NCBI GenBank assembly: GCA_964558975.1
Contig: CAZLFQ010000001.1
Location: forward strand, 62,001 to 126,000
DNA length: 64,000 nt
Source: CAZLFQ01 sp964558975
Lineage (GTDB): Bacteria; Pseudomonadota; Alphaproteobacteria; Rickettsiales; Midichloriaceae
Direction of reading: 5' to 3'
Below, one piece after another: positions 7,983 to 16,608 of the stretch (the stretch's first letter is position 1; each line of letters starts with the position of its first letter). The position numbers were made by a program, and so were the translations under genes. The notes beneath the pieces were generated by a model. It searched no databases. It was not told the origin of the DNA and was given only the letters and a program-made list of their open reading frames with translations.

Positions 7983-10637
7983 CTAACCAAATGTAATTAC
8001 AAACTCTGTGTATTTGCCAATTTCAGAGTTGCACTCAATATTGCCACCCATATCTTCAACAACCATTTTACAGAATGCAAGACCAATACCTGTGCCGCTT
8101 TTACTTTTTGTGTAAAAGCTATTAAATATTCTGGCTGTATCTTCAGCAGTCAATCCTTTACCATGATCTTTAAAATATAATTTATTATCTTTTGCGGTAA
8201 TCGAAATATGAACATCAAAGCCAGCATGATCTTTTACATTGTTTAGCAAATTTAATAAAAGATATTTGACGTTGTTTAGAGAGCCGTGGAAAGAGAAATC
8301 GTCAATTATATCAATATCGATTTTACTACCAGATGAATTATAATCGCGCAGTGATACTTGGATAATCTCACTTATTTTATATATTCCTATATCTTCACTA
8401 ACTCCGTGGTTTCTGATGCTGGATAATATGTTATCAACTGTCGATACGCTATTGTTTGTAATTGTCTCAAGGTTTTTGCTTATATCTTGTAATAATTTAA
8501 ATTCTTCCTGACTAAGTTGTAAATTAACTTTATCTCCTTTGGAGATTACATTTGAGCTATCAATTATCGTTTGAAGAGTTTGTGCAGACATGTTTAACGT
8601 AGCTAGTGGGTTTTTAACTTCGTGAGCGATGGCTCCGCTGAATACACACATTGTTTCTATTTTTTGTTCATTTTCAATTTCTCTAGATCTTAAAAAGTAT
8701 AATGTTCCTAAGAATATAAATAAGTATATGTAGCCAATATTGCTAAGTAAGCCTAGAAATTGAATATCTGTTGTAAGATTATAAAGTGCGTAAGCAAGGG
8801 TTATACCTACAATATTTAGTATAAAGAATCTTATTGAATCGACAAAGAAGCTGAGTGCAAAAATAGCGAGAACGCCACTTAATAACCAAAAATCATTTCC
8901 ATGACTGAAGAATAATAAACATCCTGCAGTAAAAGGTAGGCAATATGTTAATAGAAAATACCAGTAAATTCTTAAACATTTGTTTATCAAAGCTGTAGAG
9001 AATAAGCCATCTCTAAACAGAAACAATAAAGCTAAAAAATATCCGATTAGGAAGATTACCCCAATAATTGGGTTGCTTTTAGAAAAGATAAAATATGATG
9101 AATAAACAAACATTGAAATCATTATATAAATACAAAATTCATTGTACTTAGTTTTTGTGATTTGTTTTGTTCTAAGCTTTTTGCTGATGTTAGGTAACTT
9201 TAGTTTTGAGAAAGAAGATACCCAAGATATTGGTCTAAGTTTTTTATTTTTATTAACGACAATATATCCTGTAAAAATCTGAATGTAGTGTGCTGAGAAA
9301 AAACCAATTATGCTACCGATTATTCCAAAGCAATAGCTTATTGTGGCAAATTCTCCGAAATATATGCCAGATGAAATGGAAGATATTACTGCACAAATTG
9401 AGCTAGCTATAAAAGAGTTTTGATTGCTTCTGAAGCCAAGAAATCCAGCTGTTAGCGGTATAAATACTATTGGATCCCAGAAATTTCTAGCAAACCATAA
9501 TATGTCGATTAAGTGATTCCTAGGATTTGTTACTACTAATGTGATGCCAATTATTGCGAATATTGTAAGTCTTACTAGAAGTAATTGTTGGGCATGGGTA
9601 ATTTTTGGAAAGAGTAACTTTAGAATATCGTTAACTATTATTATACCTGTTGCAGATACAGATGATTCTGAATAAGACATAAAGATTGCTAATAGTCCTG
9701 CTATCATCAATCCCTTCAATCCAATAGGCAGATATTCTTCAATGAAGAACAGCATGACCTCGGCTGAATTACCATTATATCCAGATGATTTAACAAGATA
9801 TGATATAAATGTTATAGATATTGCTATAATTAGCGAAAAGCCAAAAGCTGCTCTAAAAGCATTTTTTAGTTGGATGTTATTTTTAGCAAACAAATACCTT
9901 TGTACAAGTTCAGGATTATAGGATGGAAGTATTGCATAGATCACGAAGCTAATTGTACTTAAAAAGTTTTCTCTGGTGATAGTAAATTCTGTATGGGTAT
10001 TTGGCAAAGTAGTTAATATGTTATCTATTCCGCCGATTTCAATCATTGCAACTACGCAGGATGCTGGGATTATTAAGATAAAAATAGTGAACTTGAATAC
10101 TTCGGAGAAAATAATCGCTCTCATTCCGCCTAGTACAGAATATGTAAGTAAGATGGCAGAGCTTATAATGCTGCCATAAAGTTGATCTATTCCAAAAAAA
10201 TATTGGAAAATATATCCCATTGCTGTGAGCTGCATTCCTAATGAACCAATTACAAAGAGCACAGACGCGTAGCTGGTAAGCCATCTGGCGCTGGGTCCAT
10301 ATAGTTTATTCATTATTTCAGAAATGGTGAGGCAGTCTTTAAACTGCTCAATTCTTGGTGCTATAACGTATGCTGAAATCAGCCAGTACACGGGTAACAA
10401 TAATTGGCGGATGGCAAATACTACTCCAAATAGATATATTTTTTCAGCAATCCCTAAAGTTGTTCCAACTCCAATTGAAGAAGATAGTAAAGTGCAAACG
10501 AGTACGGGTAAGGTTATATCTTTAAAGCTTGCAAAATCATGAAGGGTTTTGATTTTAAGGCTTTTTGATATGCCAATGTAAAGACATAGTAATAAGTAGC
10601 TGCTAACTATTAGCAGGTCAAAAATGTGCAAATCCAT
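7983..10637 (-). CDS. Sodium/solute symporter fused to a histidine kinase
   Basis: The first half of this 884-residue protein is a sodium/solute symporter (SSF) domain with about 12-13 membrane segments. The middle holds further membrane segments (roughly 490-640). The C-terminal cytoplasmic part is a histidine kinase with H-box AIAHEVKNPLATL (His672), N-box LLLNLLNNVKDHAG, and G-boxes KDHGKGL and GTGIGLAF. This is the CbrA-like layout in which a transporter-like domain senses a substrate. No receiver domain is fused and no response regulator is adjacent. The ligand may be an amino acid such as proline, which is inference from SSF family members. It converges with the preceding HxD gene. Confidence 0.92.
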   Translation of the reverse strand: MDLHIFDLLIVSSYLLLCLYIGISKSLKIKTLHDFASFKDITLPVLVCTLLSSSIGVGTTLGIAEKIYLFGVVFAIRQLLLPVYWLISAYVIAPRIEQFKDCLTISEIMNKLYGPSARWLTSYASVLFVIGSLGMQLTAMGYIFQYFFGIDQLYGSIISSAILLTYSVLGGMRAIIFSEVFKFTIFILIIPASCVVAMIEIGGIDNILTTLPNTHTEFTITRENFLSTISFVIYAILPSYNPELVQRYLFAKNNIQLKNAFRAAFGFSLIIAISITFISYLVKSSGYNGNSAEVMLFFIEEYLPIGLKGLMIAGLLAIFMSYSESSVSATGIIIVNDILKLLFPKITHAQQLLLVRLTIFAIIGITLVVTNPRNHLIDILWFARNFWDPIVFIPLTAGFLGFRSNQNSFIASSICAVISSISSGIYFGEFATISYCFGIIGSIIGFFSAHYIQIFTGYIVVNKNKKLRPISWVSSFSKLKLPNISKKLRTKQITKTKYNEFCIYIMISMFVYSSYFIFSKSNPIIGVIFLIGYFLALLFLFRDGLFSTALINKCLRIYWYFLLTYCLPFTAGCLLFFSHGNDFWLLSGVLAIFALSFFVDSIRFFILNIVGITLAYALYNLTTDIQFLGLLSNIGYIYLFIFLGTLYFLRSREIENEQKIETMCVFSGAIAHEVKNPLATLNMSAQTLQTIIDSSNVISKGDKVNLQLSQEEFKLLQDISKNLETITNNSVSTVDNILSSIRNHGVSEDIGIYKISEIIQVSLRDYNSSGSKIDIDIIDDFSFHGSLNNVKYLLLNLLNNVKDHAGFDVHISITAKDNKLYFKDHGKGLTAEDTARIFNSFYTKSKSGTGIGLAFCKMVVEDMGGNIECNSEIGKYTEFVITFG

Positions 10638-10665
10638 CGCTGTAAATATATGTATTTAAGCGAGC

Positions 10666-10694
10666 ATTATCCCATAATATTTGAAAAATGTAAA
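10666..10694 (-). promoter_or_regulatory. Sigma70-type promoter of the symporter-kinase gene
   Basis: Read on the minus strand, TTTACA (-35) and GATAAT (-10) are separated by 17 bp about 30-55 bp before the start codon. No TTAA-N7-TTAA box is present. Confidence 0.5.
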
Positions 10695-10742
10695 GGAAAT
10701 GTTAAGAATATCGATATTTCGCTGAAAAATGCTGTGAGGGTC

Positions 10743-10762
10743 TGACCCCTAGTTAAAGGGGT
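10743..10762. terminator. Hairpin GACCCC/GGGGTC, possible terminator
   Basis: A six-base-pair GC-rich stem with an eight-base loop lies just beyond the stop of the small secreted-protein gene on the minus strand. There is no U-run, so intrinsic termination is uncertain. Confidence 0.3.
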
Positions 10763-10770
10763 CGCCGGAA

Positions 10771-10935
10771 TTAATTGTCGCCAACCAATGCCATAGGTTG
10801 AAGAACGTAGCTTCCAATAGATATTTTTGACTTAGATGAGCTTGAAGATTGGCTATCCAAAGAAAAATTGAAAGAAGCAATTAGTGCTAAAACTATTACC
10901 ACTTTAGCAATAAAGTTTTTTGAGTTATTGGTCAT
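10771..10935 (-). CDS. Small secreted or membrane-anchored protein, 54 aa
   Basis: I choose the ATG at 10935 because a GAGG ribosome-binding site lies 6-7 bases upstream, and because a TATAAT -10 (10967-10972) overlaps the alternative ATG at 10968. The product begins with a lysine-containing N-terminus and a hydrophobic stretch (AKVVIVLALIASFNF), then a run of five serines, Lys/Ser, and the tail ISIGSYVLQPMALVGDN. It looks like an exported small protein with a signal peptide or a single membrane segment. No family is recognised. Confidence 0.5.
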   Translation of the reverse strand: MTNNSKNFIAKVVIVLALIASFNFSLDSQSSSSSKSKISIGSYVLQPMALVGDN

Positions 10936-11081
10936 AATTAACCTCAATAGGGTTGAACTTCTGCACATTATATCTTTACCATGATAAGAACAATATTTTT
11001 TTGTTTTAATATTATGTTTTCATTTCTTGAATAACCACAAAAACATGATATGCATTTTATAACTTATTGGGAGTTATAGTT

Positions 11082-11627
11082 ATGAATTCAAAAGAATTTT
11101 CGATTAGAAGTGAGTGGGAAGTAGAGTTTCCAAAAGCTGTTGGATTAGATAAGGCATATTTAGAATTATATAAGAAGTTACTGGTTGGGATAGCGAATAT
11201 CGATAAGATAGAGTATTTGTTCCAAAAATGTCCTGCGTTATGTGGTGCAGATTTGCGTGACGATGATGGTAGGAACGCTTTTTTGTTAGCATGCCTAAAA
11301 GGTAGAGTTGATGTTTTGCAGCTCATTAGATCTATGAGTAAGAATTTGGATTACTTTAAGCTTTTTGATAGTGATGGCAATACAGGCATACATTTGGCAG
11401 CTTACAATTCACATATATATACAATAAGATGGCTTGCAGTTTTGGATAATAGATTTCTTTCATCAACTAACCGTAATTTGTTTGGTAGTGACCCAATTAG
11501 AGCAGCTGATAAATGTGGAAATATCAGTGCAGCTGCTGAAATTAAGCATCTTAGAGAGCGTTTTGTAGACAGACTTCATTCAGGTGAAAAAGGCAATCTT
11601 AGTCCATCAGTTGTGGCAAAGTTATAA
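11082..11627 (+). CDS. Ankyrin-repeat protein, 181 aa
   Basis: The ATG at 11082 is preceded by GGGAG at a suitable distance; a TTG at 11067 is the alternative. About three degenerate ankyrin units are visible: DDDGRNAFLLACLKGRVDVL, then DSDGNTGIHLAAYNSHIYTI, then a weak unit starting NLFGSDPIRAADKCGN. The protein is soluble and has no signal peptide. Ankyrin proteins in intracellular bacteria are often secreted effectors, but nothing here proves export. Its stop overlaps the convergent lipase gene by 6 bp. No clear CtrA-type box precedes it. Confidence 0.75.
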   Translation: MNSKEFSIRSEWEVEFPKAVGLDKAYLELYKKLLVGIANIDKIEYLFQKCPALCGADLRDDDGRNAFLLACLKGRVDVLQLIRSMSKNLDYFKLFDSDGNTGIHLAAYNSHIYTIRWLAVLDNRFLSSTNRNLFGSDPIRAADKCGNISAAAEIKHLRERFVDRLHSGEKGNLSPSVVAKL

Positions 11628-12578
11628 ATGCTTTTTTTCCCAAGAAACTCCGTCGGGTGATGGTTTCCAAAATATGTTTGTAAAGAATTGTTGAAGGTTT
11701 CCAATTGTAACTGAATTAGCTATGCCTAAGGTGTAAGAAATTGGCCAAAATACTGAGGCAGAGTTTACTGATGTGAATGCCTCAGGAGGCAGATTTTGAA
11801 TGTACCTTATGTACCCTAATATTTGGTGAGGATAAAACCCTTCCGAAAGACCAGTTCTTAACTGCTGACCAACATGTTTATATCCTAATGTTCCATTAGT
11901 AACGGTTGCTATTGGGTCAATATGGTGCTGAACGACTCGTATAGTTTTTTTACCTAACTGTGCTTCGTAAAAAGCTGCGCCATCAAAGTCTAAGGTTCTT
12001 GGGCTACCAAATGTTGCAACTCTTGTCTGGCTATTAGGGTATTGTTGAGCAAACCAAAGCGCAAAGATTGTTGCTATCCCGCCTCCCATGCTATGGCCAG
12101 AAATTATAAAATCCAAATCTTCAATAGTATGGTTCCTTGTTTTTATATAGTGGTCAATATGACCTCGAATAGCATAACAAGACTCGCAGAACTTACTATA
12201 GAACCCTGAATGAGCTCTACCTTGATTATTTAGAAAAGGAGGGATTGCAAGAAATGTATTTAGATCCGTAAGTACATCCGATCCATTCCAAGTTCCTCGA
12301 AAAGATACAATTACCTCTTTTTCTTTAAAATATACATTCCCAGCATGACTTGGAGTTCTATCAAAAAAAGGTACTATGCTAAAACCTTCTGCCCAATGAC
12401 CTTGGCATGAATCTTGTATCTCTGAAACTGAGTATGCAAGGCTTGTAAGCTCGGCAACTTTTAGTAAGGTGTTTTGAGTAAAGCTGCCAATTGCTGGAGA
12501 AGTCATTTGAAAAATTTCACCTTCATCGCTATTAACGATATTTACAAATTGCTCTTCATTTAATTCGTTGCTTAGCAT
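11622..12578 (-). CDS. Class 3 lipase (fungal-type alpha/beta hydrolase)
   Basis: The 318-residue protein has the Lipase_3 fold markers: SFRGT, then the nucleophile elbow GHSMGG with Ser163, FGSPR, Asp221 in HIDPIAT and His251 in FYPHQILGY, giving a complete Ser-Asp-His triad. It would hydrolyse acyl esters of lipids, perhaps phospholipids. No N-terminal signal peptide is evident, so if it acts outside the cell it would need a dedicated secretion system. An intracellular lipid turnover role is the alternative. Confidence 0.9.
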   Translation of the reverse strand: MLSNELNEEQFVNIVNSDEGEIFQMTSPAIGSFTQNTLLKVAELTSLAYSVSEIQDSCQGHWAEGFSIVPFFDRTPSHAGNVYFKEKEVIVSFRGTWNGSDVLTDLNTFLAIPPFLNNQGRAHSGFYSKFCESCYAIRGHIDHYIKTRNHTIEDLDFIISGHSMGGGIATIFALWFAQQYPNSQTRVATFGSPRTLDFDGAAFYEAQLGKKTIRVVQHHIDPIATVTNGTLGYKHVGQQLRTGLSEGFYPHQILGYIRYIQNLPPEAFTSVNSASVFWPISYTLGIANSVTIGNLQQFFTNIFWKPSPDGVSWEKKHL

Positions 12579-12603
12579 AAGCAGATTCCCTCATACACTC
12601 TTA

Positions 12604-12632
12604 AAGATATTTGAAACCATCTGATGAGTCAA
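12604..12632 (-). promoter_or_regulatory. Sigma70-type promoter of the lipase gene
   Basis: On the minus strand TTGACT and TATCTT are separated by 17 bp, 26 bp before the lipase start codon. The good -35 suggests constitutive expression. Confidence 0.5.
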
Positions 12633-12700
12633 AGATTTAAGTTGCTTTAAGGTTGAGTTAGGCTATCTTAAATTTGCAATATTTCACAATGGAGAATCCC

Positions 12701-13153
12701 ATGAAATCAATCACTAAAAAACTAATTTCAAGTGCTTTTATACTAGCTATGAGTGCATCTTATTCTAGCGCTGCTGAATCTTCTCCAGCAGCCAGTGCAA
12801 TGTCTATGGAAGATGCTGAAAGGATGGCAAAAGAGTTGATGAATAATAAAGATGTTCAAAAAGCACTTTCTAATGAGAAAGGAAAGATGGACGAAATGGA
12901 TATGGATCGCCCAGGATCAAAAGGCAAGATGAAAGAAGCAATTCCAGATAATGTCAAAGCGGAATTAAAAGCTTATCATGAAAAGAAAAAAGCATTGCGT
13001 GAAGCTTTGTCTCCAGAAGCTAAGTCGGTTCTTGATAGAAGAAGAGATAGAATGAAGTACAAGAAAATGGAGAAAATGGAAGGAAAGGGTGATGAAATGA
13101 TGAAGAAAGAAAAGATGATGAATAAAAATGAAGCATCTCCAGCAAAAAATTAA
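12701..13153 (+). CDS. Exported Met/Lys/Glu-rich protein, 150 aa
   Basis: The ATG at 12701 follows GGAG by six bases and starts a clean signal peptide (MKSITKKLISSAFILAMSAS, cleavage probably after the SSA segment). The mature protein is highly charged, with Met-Lys-Glu clusters such as KMEKMEGKGDEMMKKEKMM, and a central helical part (ALREALSPEAKSVLDRRRDR). The composition recalls small helical periplasmic chaperone or metal-binding proteins, but no family is recognised. It is followed by a strong terminator. Confidence 0.75.
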   Translation: MKSITKKLISSAFILAMSASYSSAAESSPAASAMSMEDAERMAKELMNNKDVQKALSNEKGKMDEMDMDRPGSKGKMKEAIPDNVKAELKAYHEKKKALREALSPEAKSVLDRRRDRMKYKKMEKMEGKGDEMMKKEKMMNKNEASPAKN

Positions 13154-13170
13154 TATGTAATTTTCCAAAA

Positions 13171-13195
13171 GCCTCAGGAAACTGAGGCTTTTTTT
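13171..13195 (+). terminator. Rho-independent terminator
   Basis: A seven-base-pair stem GCCTCAG/CTGAGGC with a GAAA tetraloop is followed by seven T. The 3' arm holds GAGG, 12 bases before the photolyase ATG. Confidence 0.9.
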
Positions 13196-13199
13196 ATAT

Positions 13200-14582
13200 A
13201 TGAATGACACAGCAATAGTATGGCTTAGAAATGATTTGAGATTGTTGGATAATCCAGCTTTGAGTCATGCTTGTAATAAACATAAGAATGTAATCTTGCT
13301 ATATATCTATGATGATAAAATAGGTGGGGATTATAAAATTGGCAGCGCATCCAAATGGTGGCTACATTATAGCCTTGCTTCTCTTGCAAAAGATGTAAAT
13401 TTAGTCATTCGTAAAGGTAATGCATTTGATGTTTTGAAGAGTTTAGTTAAGGAGTCATCTGCTGTGGCGGTATACTGGAATAGATGTTACGAGCCATTTT
13501 CTATTGAGCGAGATAAGCAAATTAAATCTCATTTTGCGTCCAATGGAATTGAGTGCGAGAGCTTTAGTGGATCGTTGTTATTTGAGCCGTGGGAAGTGAA
13601 GACAAAAGCTGGTGGTAGCTATTCCGTATATACTCCATTTTGGAAAGCTTGTTTAGAAAAAGGAATTGATAGAAGTGTTTTGAAAATTCCAAAAATCAAT
13701 TCTTTAAAATCGGTGAAATCAGATTCTTTAGAGAGTCTGGAATTACTGCCAACAAAACCCAATTGGGCAGATGGTATAGCTGAGCATTGGAAGCCTGGAG
13801 AAAAAAATGCAATTAAATTATTCGACAAATTTATTGATGATGCTTTAAGTAGGTATTCTGATGGTAGAAATTTCCCAGCACTGAGTACTACGTCAAGATT
13901 GTCGCCGCATTTACGATTTGGTGAAATTAGCCCGCTTTATATTTGGCATAGAGTTCATGAACTATACGTTACTAAGAGGTCTTTAGCAAAAGAAGGAGAA
14001 AAGTTTTTGAGTGAAGTTTGTTGGCGCGAGTTTTCGTATCATCTTTTATTTCATTTTCCAGACATGCCATATAAAAATTTCAAATCTAAATTTGATGGCT
14101 TTGAATGGACTGAAGATGCTAAAGTATTAAATGCTTGGAAAAAAGGAATTACGGGATTCCCTATAGTTGATGCTGGCATGCGTGAACTTTGGCACACTGG
14201 TTATATGCACAATCGAGTTAGAATGATTGCCGCTTCATTCCTAATTAAGGATTTATTTATAGATTGGAGGGTAGGGCAGCAATGGTTTTGGGACACATTA
14301 GTTGATGCAGATTTAGCTAATAACAGCTGTAGTTGGCAGTGGGTGGCTGGAAGTGGGGCAGATGCTGCTCCTTACTTTAGGATATTTAACCCAGTACTTC
14401 AGGGTGAAAAATTTGATCCAGAAGGCGAGTATGTAAAAAAATGGATTCCAGAGCTCGTAGAACTTCCTAAGCAGTTTATCCATCAGCCTTGGAAATACTC
14501 TAAGAGACTGAATTATCCAAAGCCTATAGTAGATCATGACTATTGCAGAAAGCTGGCATTAGAAAAATATAAAAACTTGTAA
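13200..14582 (+). CDS. phrB: Deoxyribodipyrimidine photolyase
   Basis: The 460-residue flavoprotein would repair UV cyclobutane dimers using light. The N-terminal antenna domain starts with VWLRNDLRLLDNPAL, and the C-terminal FAD-binding domain has REFSYHLL, GFPIVDAGMRELWHTGYMHN, LVDADLANNSCSWQWVAGSG and APYFRIFNP, all typical of class I photolyases including the Trp electron-transfer region. The ATG lies only five bases after the T-run of the previous terminator, with no room for a promoter after it. A light-repair enzyme suggests an illuminated host or an extracellular stage. Confidence 0.95.
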   Translation: MNDTAIVWLRNDLRLLDNPALSHACNKHKNVILLYIYDDKIGGDYKIGSASKWWLHYSLASLAKDVNLVIRKGNAFDVLKSLVKESSAVAVYWNRCYEPFSIERDKQIKSHFASNGIECESFSGSLLFEPWEVKTKAGGSYSVYTPFWKACLEKGIDRSVLKIPKINSLKSVKSDSLESLELLPTKPNWADGIAEHWKPGEKNAIKLFDKFIDDALSRYSDGRNFPALSTTSRLSPHLRFGEISPLYIWHRVHELYVTKRSLAKEGEKFLSEVCWREFSYHLLFHFPDMPYKNFKSKFDGFEWTEDAKVLNAWKKGITGFPIVDAGMRELWHTGYMHNRVRMIAASFLIKDLFIDWRVGQQWFWDTLVDADLANNSCSWQWVAGSGADAAPYFRIFNPVLQGEKFDPEGEYVKKWIPELVELPKQFIHQPWKYSKRLNYPKPIVDHDYCRKLALEKYKNL

Positions 14583-14634
14583 GTATTGCTAAGATGCGCA
14601 ATAATGCCCGCGCAACTTATAAGGAGTCACGATA

Positions 14635-15636
14635 ATGCTAAACAATATACACAGAACTGGTCAGGCAAGCCATGCGAAGTTTGAACATAAAGATAGAGGG
14701 GCTGGCGTTATAGTAACTCTTAATGTCGAAGGAAATGGCCACTATGTAATAGCTGGGAACTCTTTTAGGGGTTTAAACTTTACGTTAGGCGGATCAGCTT
14801 TGAATCATAATGGTCAACTAGATGAATTCTATTTTCAGACAGCAGCTAGAGAGTTTAAAGAAGAGTGTTTTGGGAAGCTAGTAGAGTTGGCATTACAAGA
14901 CACGCTACTAGAATTCATTCAACCTTGGGGATTGACTGAAGAGCAACAATCAGAACTAATAAAGTCATTGAATGCTATATCTAACACCGATACATTTGGA
15001 AAGCTTTCTTCTGCTGTAACAGAAGAGAAATTAAAAGAAACTACACCTGTTGAAAGTGATAATAGCTTAGCATATAAAAGACTTACATATGTTTCGAATC
15101 CTGTAGATGTTAAGCAAGATGACTTGAACATTTATCTGCAAAATGCATCGAAAGTTGCAAATATGTTGAATTCTTTGTTCGCACAAAAACTGGAAGCTGC
15201 GAAAGTGGCGATTGCAGCTGAGCGATCTATCGATCCAAAAACAGTTCCTTTTAATGATATCAAGAAAAGGGTTGAAGATGCTAATCCGCATTTATCAGAT
15301 TTTACAGAATCAAAAGCTTTAGGTGTTATTAGAATGGAAGACGCTCTAGCAGCGATCAAATTTAATCATAATATACCTGTAGATTTCAATACCAACACTA
15401 CTAAGTCTGAAAAAGTTGGACAAGATGGCTCGAAAAAAGCATCTGTTAGAACTACGTTTGATAATGGGTCTGGTACAGAAGATTTAGAAGTGTTCGGTCC
15501 AAGCCTTAAAGTGATACAAGGTGTGATTGGCAGTCTATCTAGGCTTATTGTCAAACCCCAAGAGGTTGCTACAAGCACTAATTTTGCTGCTGAGGTTTTA
15601 GAAGGCAAAGGTCGATCATCATCTTTAGAGATCTAA
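14635..15636 (+). CDS. Nudix-like N-terminal domain protein, 333 aa
   Basis: An AGGAG site precedes the ATG. Residues about 22-85 contain GAGVIVTLNVEGNGHYVIAG and then LDEFYFQTAAREFKEECFG, which resembles the Nudix box E-x7-REU-x-EE but lacks a correctly placed Gly at its start and has one extra residue before the final Gly. The rest is a helical region without recognised domain and a Ser-rich C-terminus. It could be a diverged Nudix hydrolase or a non-catalytic relative. No signal peptide and no CtrA-type box are seen; a terminator follows. Confidence 0.6.
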   Translation: MLNNIHRTGQASHAKFEHKDRGAGVIVTLNVEGNGHYVIAGNSFRGLNFTLGGSALNHNGQLDEFYFQTAAREFKEECFGKLVELALQDTLLEFIQPWGLTEEQQSELIKSLNAISNTDTFGKLSSAVTEEKLKETTPVESDNSLAYKRLTYVSNPVDVKQDDLNIYLQNASKVANMLNSLFAQKLEAAKVAIAAERSIDPKTVPFNDIKKRVEDANPHLSDFTESKALGVIRMEDALAAIKFNHNIPVDFNTNTTKSEKVGQDGSKKASVRTTFDNGSGTEDLEVFGPSLKVIQGVIGSLSRLIVKPQEVATSTNFAAEVLEGKGRSSSLEI

Positions 15637-15654
15637 TAATATTAATTTAATCTT

Positions 15655-15694
15655 AAAAAAGTGTCGTTAGCTAGTTAGCTTCGGCACTTTTTTT
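15655..15694 (+). terminator. Rho-independent terminator
   Basis: AAGTGTCG pairs with CGGCACTT around a loop containing TTAGC repeats, followed by a T-run. Confidence 0.8.
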
Positions 15695-15786
15695 ATGAAG
15701 CTAACTTGTAGTAATCAAGTTTTATGTCATAAATAACAAATAGTTAGTTTCGATTGTTAATGTTTGCGAAATAATCGCTATTTCGA

Positions 15787-15814
15787 TTGAAAATCATCTT
15801 TTTTGGTGTATAAT
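15787..15814 (+). promoter_or_regulatory. Sigma70-type promoter of the outer-membrane protein gene
   Basis: TTGAAA and TATAAT are separated by 16 bp. The start codon is at 15885, so the leader would be about 60-65 nt. Confidence 0.55.
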
Positions 15815-15884
15815 CTGCGCACCAAATTTATAAAAATAGTGAAATAGCTGTTTTTATGATGATGGAAATAAACAATGAGGAATT

Positions 15885-16559
15885 ATGAATAAAAAGATTT
15901 TAGCTGTAGCTTTAGCTGCTGCTGCAGTGTCTTCAGCTTCTCTAGCTCAAGCAAAAGAAACAGTAAAGATTAAACCAGCTGCTTCAACAGCTGTAAAGTC
16001 AACTGCTTCTAAAGCAAGTGTTTCTAAGACTGGTAATATGTACCTAAGAGCAGATCTTGGTTATGGTGTTGCTGGATTTAAAACAAACAATTTTAAAGAA
16101 AACGCAAAAGGAACAATTCTTTCAGGTGGTTTTGGTTACAATGCTGCTCCAAATGTAAGAACTGAATTGCAACTTTATCATAACTTAGGTGCTGAAGCTA
16201 AAAAGTCGGTTACAAATGGTAAGAAGAAATTCGAACAACAAACAACTGCTGTATTAGCTAACGTTTACTATGATTTCAATAATGACACAAGATTCACACC
16301 ATACGTAATGGCTGGTGCGGGTGTTGCTCATAATAAAATGAAAGGAAGCGAGCCTAATGTTACTTATAAATCTAAAGGTTCTAACAATCTGGCGCTTCAA
16401 ACTGGCGCTGGTGTTGCTACAAAAGTAGCTGAAAATACTTTCTTTGACGTTAGATATAACCTACTAAATAAAGGTGTAGATTATAAATTCGCTAATGGAA
16501 GTAAGCTTAAAACTGGTCTTGAACATTCAGTTATGGCTGGTGTTAGATTCCATTTCTAA
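15885..16559 (+). CDS. Outer-membrane beta-barrel protein
   Basis: The 224-residue protein has a signal peptide (MNKKILAVALAAAAVSSASL, cleavage around AQA-KE), a Lys/Ser/Ala-rich linker to about residue 48, and then an eight-strand-type barrel: alternating strands such as NMYLRADLGYG, TELQLYHNLG, VLANVYYDF and FTPYVMAGAGVAH, ending in GVRFHF with a C-terminal aromatic residue as recognised by BamA. It belongs to the OmpA-like/Opa-type barrel class (outer membrane protein beta-barrel domain), which includes rickettsial surface antigens. It has its own promoter and terminator. Confidence 0.88.
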   Translation: MNKKILAVALAAAAVSSASLAQAKETVKIKPAASTAVKSTASKASVSKTGNMYLRADLGYGVAGFKTNNFKENAKGTILSGGFGYNAAPNVRTELQLYHNLGAEAKKSVTNGKKKFEQQTTAVLANVYYDFNNDTRFTPYVMAGAGVAHNKMKGSEPNVTYKSKGSNNLALQTGAGVATKVAENTFFDVRYNLLNKGVDYKFANGSKLKTGLEHSVMAGVRFHF

Positions 16560-16580
16560 TCTGCTGAGTAATTGGTAGTA

Positions 16581-16608
16581 AAAAAGCGCTCCTTGTGGGC
16601 GCTTTTTT
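16581..16608. terminator. Bidirectional terminator
   Basis: AAAAAGCGC and GCGCTTTTTT form a stem with A and T tracts on both sides. It serves the outer-membrane protein gene and the convergent minus-strand gene, whose stop overlaps its end. Confidence 0.8.

Noticed and set aside
10738..10762. GGGTCTGACCCC-type palindrome as an insertion-sequence end
   Set aside because: No transposase, no second inverted end and no target duplication are seen nearby.
11005..11010. TTTAAT upstream of the 181-aa ankyrin gene
   Set aside because: It is a single half-site with no partner at 11 bp.
12646..12662. TTTAAG pairs between the lipase and the secreted Met-rich protein genes as further CtrA-type boxes
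   Set aside because: Depending on which copies are paired, the half-sites are 10 bp apart or the second is GTTAGG. No -10 falls in either register.
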